From assembly GCA_964426305.1 (NCBI GenBank), contig CAYRPO010000030.1:1-12442 (forward strand): a stretch of DNA of 12,442 bases, given 5' to 3'. A program made the translations under genes and the position numbers. Below are positions 5,308 through 10,754 of this stretch, one piece after another; the stretch's first letter is position 1, and each line of letters opens with the position of its first letter. Origin of the DNA: CAYRPO01 sp964426305 (GTDB lineage: Bacteria > Patescibacteriota > Saccharimonadia > Saccharimonadales > CAIOMD01). Below the pieces are notes generated by a model that was given only the letters and a program-made list of their open reading frames with translations, had not been told where the DNA came from and made no database searches.

Positions 5308-6072
5308 ATGGCTACCTCAGAACTATGTGCAGCCTCCCACCTTAATGCTGTTTACGGCGGAGGTACAATCTCAAAAGTCTTCCTTAAAGAAGCTTTGGAC
5401 TTAACTGGCGCAGAGCGCCCAAGGGTAGTGATTGCAGCAACCCCTAAACAGAATATTGACACTTTTCGGCAGTCAACCGAACGCATGACCACACTTTTTG
5501 GGGAGCTTGGCGTGCAAACTCAGATACTACATGGATTCAACGAAGACCCCCTGTCGGAATATATTGAATGGGCAGATCTCATTAGCGTTAGTGGTGGAAA
5601 TACCGCAAGGCTGATGGAGATTTGGACCAGAACCGGCACCCTCGAAAGAGTACGAGCCGCAGCTCACGCTGGGCGACTTGTAATGAGCGGCGTAAGTGCA
5701 GGAGCAATCGTAGGTTTCAAGAGCGGTTATAGCGACTCGGATAGTTACACCGCAGCATCTGGAGAAGCGTGGGACTATAGATATGTGGATGGTTTGCATC
5801 TAGTCAAGGATACCGTCATAACGCCACACTTCGATAAACCCGATACCTCAATACAGTCTAGGATTGGTGGACGCAAAGAAGCGTTCATTCGATCTGTTAG
5901 CAGCAGATTCAGGGAATTTCCAGACGAAGCATACCTTGGCATAGATAATCGAGCAGCAGTGCGAGTGACTGATGGCTATGTTGATGCAATCAGGGTTGCC
6001 CCAGAAGCTGATGTTTACAGTATCGTGCCCCAAGAAGACGGCTCGACAATTGTCGAGCCATTACGACGCTAG
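5308..6072 (+). CDS. Peptidase family S51 (PepE/cyanophycinase-like), 254 aa
   Basis: Family S51 serine peptidases include dipeptidase E, which cuts Asp-X dipeptides, and cyanophycinase, which cuts the Asp-Arg storage polymer. Visible here are 'SVSGGNTARLMEIW' (93-106), the nucleophile elbow 'GVSAG' with candidate catalytic S130, the acidic stretch after it (D143-D145), and 'ITPHFDKPD' with candidate catalytic H174, then 'GIDNRAAVRV', typical of the family's C-terminal strand. No signal peptide is seen, so it is probably cytoplasmic. I use the ATG at 5308; the upstream TTG at 5272 would add a hydrophobic stretch lying within the promoter. Length is near that of PepE and cyanophycinase. It is divergent from the cyanophycin-synthetase-like ligase. 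Which substrate it cuts is not decided by sequence alone. Confidence 0.87.
   Translation: MATSELCAASHLNAVYGGGTISKVFLKEALDLTGAERPRVVIAATPKQNIDTFRQSTERMTTLFGELGVQTQILHGFNEDPLSEYIEWADLISVSGGNTARLMEIWTRTGTLERVRAAAHAGRLVMSGVSAGAIVGFKSGYSDSDSYTAASGEAWDYRYVDGLHLVKDTVITPHFDKPDTSIQSRIGGRKEAFIRSVSSRFREFPDEAYLGIDNRAAVRVTDGYVDAIRVAPEADVYSIVPQEDGSTIVEPLRR
6040..6059. repeat. 20-bp perfect palindrome at the 3' end of the S51 gene
   Basis: The sequence GGCTCGACAATTGTCGAGCC equals its own reverse complement. It lies inside the last codons of the peptidase gene (residues near STIVEP) and 11 bases before the stop. It can fold as an RNA hairpin with an 8-bp stem and an AATT loop, but no T-run follows. It may act as a processing or attenuation hairpin, or as a protein site. 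Confidence 0.6.
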
Positions 6073-6090
6073 CACCACTAACCCAAACTC

Positions 6091-6168
6091 GTCCATTAGG
6101 GTATATCTAAAATAGATATGGTCGAGAGACGCCAATACTGCTCGTGCAGAGGGCAACTTCTAATGGAC
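6091..6168 (+). ncRNA. Candidate structured RNA: compact four-helix fold
   Basis: A perfect 9-bp stem, GTCCATTAG (6091-6099) with CTAATGGAC (6160-6168), closes three inner hairpins that follow each other almost without gaps: ATATCTA/TAGATAT (6103-6109, 6113-6119) with an AAA loop; GTC-GAGA-GAC (6121-6130) with a GNRA-type tetraloop; and CTGC/GCAG (6138-6141, 6146-6149) extended by GCC/GGC (6131-6133, 6152-6154). GAGA loops are GNRA only on this strand, which favours rightward transcription, perhaps as the 3' UTR of the S51 gene. It matches no RNA family known to me; the spacing does not fit a tRNA. Confidence 0.4.
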
Positions 6169-6456
6169 TGATTCGACACGACGATTGCGCTGATTTTTGT
6201 GACCAAGATTGTGAGTTGGCAGGAAAACCTTCGCAGTGAAACTGAGTGACAATTATGGGCCGAGAGGCGTGCCGTTTTATAGCTAGTCGATAACTTCGTG
6301 TAACATGCCACCAGACAGAATTATTGTGTCAGTTTGGTGGTTAGAAATTGGGCAAAACGGTGAATAGTGTTAAAGCCGATGTATATATCCTAGCTCATTA
6401 AGATTTTGTAGAATATTGTTTAGCATAACTATTGCTGTTGTTGACAACAAGAAACC
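6169..6456. other. Gene-free region with further nested helices
   Basis: No convincing coding frame is seen on either strand. On the plus strand GCC-GAGA-GGC (6259-6268) is a second GAGA-loop hairpin. CCGTTTT (6272-6278) can pair with AAAACGG (6354-6360), enclosing a hairpin of CCACCA-GACA (6308-6317) with TGTC and TGGTGG (6327-6330, 6335-6340), bulged by AGTT. Together with 6091-6168 this could be one structured RNA of about 270 bases. I looked for the conserved cores of RNase P RNA, tmRNA and SRP RNA and did not recognise them. Confidence 0.35.
6422..6450 (-). promoter_or_regulatory. Possible leftward promoter with 13-bp palindrome
   Basis: Minus strand TTGTTG (6445-6450), 17 bases, TATGCT (6422-6427) would start transcription near 6415 into the gene-free region. 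The -35 lies in the palindrome TTGTTGACAACAA (6438-6450), which may itself be a regulator site. On the plus strand it contains TTGACA but no matching -10 at normal spacing. Confidence 0.3.
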
Positions 6457-6564
6457 TTACGAGTTTGCTTTCATGACTCGCCAAAAAACCAAGCCAATTG
6501 CCGCAACTAGAACGACAAATATAACTATGAGCATTGTGATGAAGCCGTTTTGTTTCTGAATCAT
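6457..6564 (-). CDS. 35-aa single-pass membrane peptide with prepilin-like N-terminus
   Basis: Translation gives MIQKQNGFITMLIVIF followed by more hydrophobic residues to about residue 29, then a short basic tail (RVMKANS). The polar start with K4 and G7-F8 followed directly by a hydrophobic helix resembles the class III/type IV prepilin N-terminus, where PilD cuts between G and F. No E5 is present in the expected mature position (T10-M11 instead), so pilin function is doubtful. Very small 'QxGF' membrane proteins are, from general knowledge, common in Saccharibacteria genomes. It lies 52 bases after the end of the 791-residue membrane gene and has an extended -10 just upstream. No Shine-Dalgarno is evident. 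Confidence 0.6.
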   Translation of the reverse strand: MIQKQNGFITMLIVIFVVLVAAIGLVFWRVMKANS

Positions 6565-6597
6565 AGCGCTTTTTGGCTTATGGTTAGTGTTACGCCT

Positions 6598-6606
6598 AGT
6601 ATAACA
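6598..6606 (-). promoter_or_regulatory. Extended -10 element before the 35-aa sORF
   Basis: On the minus strand TGTTATACT carries the TGn extension and a near-consensus TATACT. No good -35 is placed at 16-18 bases. Transcription would start near 6591, about 27 bases before the sORF ATG, in the short gap after the 791-residue gene. Confidence 0.45.
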
Positions 6607-6616
6607 GGTCAAAAAG

Positions 6617-8992
6617 CTACTTCCCACTCGGCGGTTGATTGTGGCGGAGCGCCATGAAAATTGCCAAGCCTATCAGAACGGCACCCACAAACCACAGGAA
6701 CAAGAATCCATATGTTAATAACTGTAGTGAAATGAGTGCAACAATAGTCCAAAAACCAATCCAGCGCAGTGGTTTGAGTTCTGGTAGTAGCCCAAATATC
6801 ACCAACAATACATTCTGCAAAATTGCCAGTAACGCGTATGTGTCTTTGTCGGTAAGCGCCGCAAGAGCTATAGGAATGCCTGCCAGTAGACCCGCAGCGA
6901 CACTGAGCGATCTGTATGTCTGATTGTTGCCATTTGTCACCATGCGATGCCAGTAAGCGATCGCAGTAGCGTATGCAGCCGCAGCATAGGTATAGGCAAG
7001 TATATTATCTACACCGTTATAGCCAAGTGTCCACCATGCCGAAACCAAAAATAGTGCCGCCGACAGCTCCCGTGTTGTTTGGCTATGCAGCCACGCCTCG
7101 ATCTGCATCAAAACGGCCAATGCATACAACGATAATAGCGCCATACGTTCTGCGTCGGCACCAAGACTCAAGAATATGCTCATCGCCACGGCTGCGAGTG
7201 ATATGCTACGAAACTCAAGCCCTACGACCGTCCATGCATCTCCAAACTGCGACTTAAACGCTCGTGCCACCATGTACGACGATACAGCAACGACAAACAG
7301 CACCACCGGTACTGCGACAGGCTGCGTCGTGACATGGGCAGTCTCGACACAAAAAGCCGCAAACACACTAGACAATGCTAGGCTTGGCAGTAACATAGCC
7401 CTGGTTCGCCACGTAGCGACAGCCAGCGATGCCGCAATCCATAATAGCGCCCACACCATGACCTGTTCGCTAGCAAATAAAGCCGATGCAAACAATGCAA
7501 CCAGTGCAATGCCATAACCCATGTTATATGGCGAAACGATTGTCGATGCACTACTTCGCCGCAGCCACAGCCACAGGAACAAAGCAACAAAAGCACCGTA
7601 GGCTAACGCGTACACGCCGTCGGGCATGGGATTGTCAACCGTGGCGACTAGATCGAATACTGCAAGCGGGGCAACAAGCGCGCCCACTGTCCAGCCATAG
7701 GCGGCTGCTTGATATTTTTGAAATACCTGCAGGGCTGCATATTGCACAAGCACCGCCGCAAGCGCTACAAGACGTAATTTTTCGTCGTCCAAACTCAGCA
7801 CAAAACCGAAAACCGGCAAAAAGCATATGGTTGCAACGTGATACTTCTGTAAAATCGGTGTCTTGCGACGATCATAAAAGAGCTGGAAAAACGGTAAGCT
7901 GACACTATAGACAACACCGGCAAGCAATATGGCGATCACCGCAGCATCGAGCGAGTTCCGCCAAAATCCTGCACCAAGTGCCACTGCCATCACAACCATA
8001 GTCTGGGCTACAATCCATGATGTCTGCTGGTCGCCACTTCGTACGCATTCGTACTTACCGCTGTAGTAGAAATACCCTGCCGACACCAACAGCGTCATAA
8101 CAACAATAGGCCACGACTGTGAATAGCCTGTCAGGCCAAGTATCGACAATGCCGCGCTAGTCACTGCCGCACCCTGGGTCATGAGTAACGCAACACGGTC
8201 AACACCTTCGACATTATCGCCAAATACACGCCGCACAACCGCAACCAACAGCCCAGTCAGGCTCAACGTCAACATGAACCACGAAAAATCGGTTGTTATG
8301 GTGGCTGTGGCTGTCTGGCCAGTTACAAAAACGGACGCTAAGAACACGTATTGCAGTAAAGCCGACGAAATAAGCATGGCAGTGATGCCGTATAGGGCCA
8401 TACACACAAGACTCGACATAAATGCTATCACTGATTGTGGCGCATCAAGGACAGAGCCAAGGCTAAGCATGGCAAACGGAGCGGCAATCAGGCCAATTGC
8501 CAAAAATGTATTGGCAACGTTCTTCAAGGAAACGACCGATCGAAGTAAAAGCCCACCAGCATAAAACATCGCTGACATACAGACAAGCAGCAAAAAACGC
8601 AAACCGCCTTCGGCCTGTACCGAAAATACCGTGATACCAGCGACAACCACAATTGCTCCCAAATATGCCAAGATCGACACTGCGTCGTCTTTGCTGTCTC
8701 GCTGGACCTTGACTACAGGACTTACTACCTGTTGCTGCTGAGTAACGACATGCTGCTGAGGTGGGGTTACAGCTGGGTGCGGCAAAACGCCGTTACGCAT
8801 ATTTGAAGCAATGCCACGAACAACATGCCGTTCCGCTTCGGGATATTTGTCAACCCACAGATCGATTTCGGCGGCTGCCTGACGTCTCAGCGCAGCATAG
8901 TCAACGGGTGGCGGAGCCTGAATTTGCTTTGAAGGTCGTGTCAAAAAATAGCCCAACAACACACCGAGCCCAACCCCAATCAAAAAAAGCAT
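6617..8992 (-). CDS. Large polytopic membrane protein (791 aa), DUF2157/DUF2339-like architecture
   Basis: The protein starts with a membrane segment (about 1-18), has a soluble region of some 85 residues that includes the helical 'DYAALRRQAAAEIDLWVDKYPEAERHVV' area and a Pro/Gln-rich linker (about 75-92), and then from about residue 105 is almost entirely hydrophobic, with about 20 or more predicted membrane helices to residue 785. This plan, a short soluble head followed by very many helices, resembles DUF2157/DUF2339 proteins, whose function is unknown. I cannot confirm the family from sequence. The ATG at 8990-8992 follows a strong Shine-Dalgarno. It follows dnaJ by 62 bases in the same direction, perhaps by read-through. 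There is no catalytic motif I recognise; transport or envelope roles are guesses. Confidence 0.8.
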   Translation of the reverse strand: MLFLIGVGLGVLLGYFLTRPSKQIQAPPPVDYAALRRQAAAEIDLWVDKYPEAERHVVRGIASNMRNGVLPHPAVTPPQQHVVTQQQQVVSPVVKVQRDSKDDAVSILAYLGAIVVVAGITVFSVQAEGGLRFLLLVCMSAMFYAGGLLLRSVVSLKNVANTFLAIGLIAAPFAMLSLGSVLDAPQSVIAFMSSLVCMALYGITAMLISSALLQYVFLASVFVTGQTATATITTDFSWFMLTLSLTGLLVAVVRRVFGDNVEGVDRVALLMTQGAAVTSAALSILGLTGYSQSWPIVVMTLLVSAGYFYYSGKYECVRSGDQQTSWIVAQTMVVMAVALGAGFWRNSLDAAVIAILLAGVVYSVSLPFFQLFYDRRKTPILQKYHVATICFLPVFGFVLSLDDEKLRLVALAAVLVQYAALQVFQKYQAAAYGWTVGALVAPLAVFDLVATVDNPMPDGVYALAYGAFVALFLWLWLRRSSASTIVSPYNMGYGIALVALFASALFASEQVMVWALLWIAASLAVATWRTRAMLLPSLALSSVFAAFCVETAHVTTQPVAVPVVLFVVAVSSYMVARAFKSQFGDAWTVVGLEFRSISLAAVAMSIFLSLGADAERMALLSLYALAVLMQIEAWLHSQTTRELSAALFLVSAWWTLGYNGVDNILAYTYAAAAYATAIAYWHRMVTNGNNQTYRSLSVAAGLLAGIPIALAALTDKDTYALLAILQNVLLVIFGLLPELKPLRWIGFWTIVALISLQLLTYGFLFLWFVGAVLIGLAIFMALRHNQPPSGK

Positions 8993-8999
8993 AGTCAGT

Positions 9000-9009
9000 C
9001 CACCTCTTT
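9000..9009 (-). promoter_or_regulatory. Strong Shine-Dalgarno for the 791-aa gene
   Basis: AAAGAGGTGG on the minus strand ends 7 bases before the ATG at 8992. This is the best ribosome site in the window, where most other starts have weak or no Shine-Dalgarno, and it fixes the start codon. Confidence 0.75.
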
Positions 9010-9022
9010 TCTTTATCAGAAT

Positions 9023-9036
9023 AGTGGCAGACCACT
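9023..9036 (-). other. Small hairpin between dnaJ and the 791-aa gene
   Basis: AGTGG-TCTG-CCACT on the minus strand, a 5-bp stem, 18 bases after the dnaJ stop. It lacks a U-tract, so it is at most a weak attenuator or an RNA stability element. A TTGACA lies at 9045-9050 on the minus strand, but no -10 sits at normal spacing. Confidence 0.3.
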
Positions 9037-9054
9037 TATGCTTTTGTCAATGAC

Positions 9055-10152
9055 CTACGAAAAGAATGAGCGCTTGCCAGTGTCGGCCTTGAACTCTTCC
9101 AACAATTCACGCTGTCGTTTTGACAGTTTGGTTGGTGTTTCAACGTCGATAGTGACAATGTGCGCACCACGGCTTTCCTTTTTCATGTGCGGCACGCCAT
9201 GACCAGACAGCTTAAAATCTGCACCAGACTGTGTGCCGGCCGGTACCTTCATGCGGATCTTGCCGTCAACTGTGTCAACATCTAACTCGGCGCCAAGTGC
9301 TGCATCTACCATGCTAACTGTTTCGTGGCTCAGTATCAGGTCGCCTTCGCGTGTGAACTTTTTGTGCGATTTAACGCGTATATGTACATATAGGTCGCCC
9401 TTTGTGCCGCTCTGTACTGCTTCACCATACTCACGCAAGCGAATTGTTGCACCGTCGTCTATGCCAGCAGGAATCTTTAGATCAATCTTGCGCTCGCGAC
9501 GCTGCGTACCTTTGCCATGACACACACTACACACTTTGCTCGGACGCTTGCCACGACCATTACAGTCACTACAGACACTTGCCTGCTGGATGTTACCTAG
9601 GATCGTGCGCATGACGCGCACAACCTGGCCAGTTCCTTTACAGGTAGGACAGGTTTCGAGGTCGTACCCGGGTTCGGCGCCGTCACCGCCACAATGTTCA
9701 CAAGAGTCGTCGATGTTGAGCTTTACATTGGTTTCGACGCCAAACACTGCTTCTTCAAAGGTTAGTTCTAACTGCGTTTCAACGTCGCGTCCCCGGCGTG
9801 CACGCTGACGTGGCTGCGCTTCGCCGCCAAAAAAACTACTAAAGATGTCGCCAAATCCCATGTCGCCAAAGTCAAAGTTGACGTTTTGACCACCAAAACC
9901 GCCATAACCCCCACCGCTTGGACCGCCACCAGCACCACCGACGCCAGCGTGACCAAACTGATCATAGCGCTTGCGTTTTTCGGCATCTTTCAGGACTTCG
10001 TAGGCTTCGTTGACTTCTTTAAACTTGGTTTCGTCACCACCTTCTTTGTCAGGGTGATGTTGCACTGCGGCACGCCGAAAAGCCTTCTTGATCTCATCGG
10101 CGCTGGCATCTTTGCCAACCCCTAAAACTTCATAATAATCACGTTTACTCAT
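9055..10152 (-). CDS. dnaJ: Chaperone protein DnaJ (Hsp40)
   Basis: DnaJ stimulates the ATPase of DnaK and hands it unfolded substrates. All class I parts are present: the J domain (1-70) with H33-P34-D35, a Gly/Phe-rich linker (about 70-110), four CxxCxGxG zinc repeats beginning at C151, C168, C194 and C208, and the C-terminal substrate-binding and dimer region to residue 365. The length is close to the usual 370-380 residues. The ATG at 10150-10152 overlaps the TGA stop of the preceding 199-residue gene as ATGA, so translation is coupled to a gene that is not normally part of this operon. No Shine-Dalgarno is visible at this start, consistent with dependence on coupling. Confidence 0.97.
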   Translation of the reverse strand: MSKRDYYEVLGVGKDASADEIKKAFRRAAVQHHPDKEGGDETKFKEVNEAYEVLKDAEKRKRYDQFGHAGVGGAGGGPSGGGYGGFGGQNVNFDFGDMGFGDIFSSFFGGEAQPRQRARRGRDVETQLELTFEEAVFGVETNVKLNIDDSCEHCGGDGAEPGYDLETCPTCKGTGQVVRVMRTILGNIQQASVCSDCNGRGKRPSKVCSVCHGKGTQRRERKIDLKIPAGIDDGATIRLREYGEAVQSGTKGDLYVHIRVKSHKKFTREGDLILSHETVSMVDAALGAELDVDTVDGKIRMKVPAGTQSGADFKLSGHGVPHMKKESRGAHIVTIDVETPTKLSKRQRELLEEFKADTGKRSFFS

Positions 10153-10748
10153 GTAGTCTTGCCATTCGCATACTTTCTCTCTCTAAGTCGTCTTGATATC
10201 TTAAATGCTTTTGAATGAAGACGGTCCCAAAGATAATAGACTAATCCATAAGTCTTAGTATGTTTTATACTAATTGCTCTCCCTCTAATACTCTTATCCT
10301 CTGTATAGATTAGCTTGCTAATCCACTTTTTACCGTAAATATCATTGTATATGATACCGACTGGTTTTGTCTTAACCATATCTATAAAGCTATAGTTGTA
10401 AAATTTCCTGTCATCGGTAGATATGTTTTTTGTGCCTTTAATTGCAATTGAAATATTGATTATCTCATTAGGGTATATAGAGTTATGTACTTGCTCGAGC
10501 TCAAACTCGATCAATTGTCTTATGTCAACATAGTGCTTGCTTGTTGGCTGGAGTCTAAGATTTAACGCTGGACCACTGCCAATATTTTGGAGTTGTATGT
10601 ATTCTTTGTCAAAAATGTAGTTCCCGGAGATTATTGGCAAAACTGGCGTACTAAGTACTTTGTTTGAAGTTCTGAAAGCGAAATAAGCCGTAACTGCCGA
10701 AGCGACAGCAGCAAATGCGGATATGGCTTCGGCACTAGGCGCCAACAT
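10149..10748 (-). CDS. Membrane-anchored protein of unknown function (199 aa) between dnaK and dnaJ
   Basis: No family is recognised. Residues 5-26 form an Ala-rich hydrophobic segment, likely one membrane anchor, followed by a soluble region rich in beta-type residues. 'IQLQNIGSGPALNLRL' (51-66) resembles the 'NxGxGPA' strand seen in many uncharacterised membrane-anchored bacterial proteins with a beta-sandwich domain. The C-terminus (180-199) is strongly basic. It starts 6 bases after the dnaK stop and ends in an ATGA overlap with dnaJ, so it is fully inside the chaperone operon. Two 60-base rows sampled inside it have 19/60 G+C each, against 30/60 and 31/60 in rows sampled from dnaJ and dnaK. 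Base content and position point to a recently acquired gene. Defence or stress roles are only guesses. Confidence 0.8.
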   Translation of the reverse strand: MLAPSAEAISAFAAVASAVTAYFAFRTSNKVLSTPVLPIISGNYIFDKEYIQLQNIGSGPALNLRLQPTSKHYVDIRQLIEFELEQVHNSIYPNEIINISIAIKGTKNISTDDRKFYNYSFIDMVKTKPVGIIYNDIYGKKWISKLIYTEDKSIRGRAISIKHTKTYGLVYYLWDRLHSKAFKISRRLRERKYANGKTT

Positions 10749-10754
10749 TAACTG

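Noticed and set aside
6096..6311. Leftward 71-codon frame in the gene-free region
   Set aside because: Composition is rich in Ser, Cys and Thr without pattern, there is no ribosome site, and the region is better explained by RNA helices.
6091..6360. RNase P RNA, tmRNA or SRP RNA
   Set aside because: I did not find their conserved cores; short resemblances such as ACAGAA at 6315 are not enough.
7486..7902. Rightward 138-codon frame inside the large membrane gene
   Set aside because: It lies opposite a clear 791-codon membrane protein and its translation is low-complexity, without a domain.
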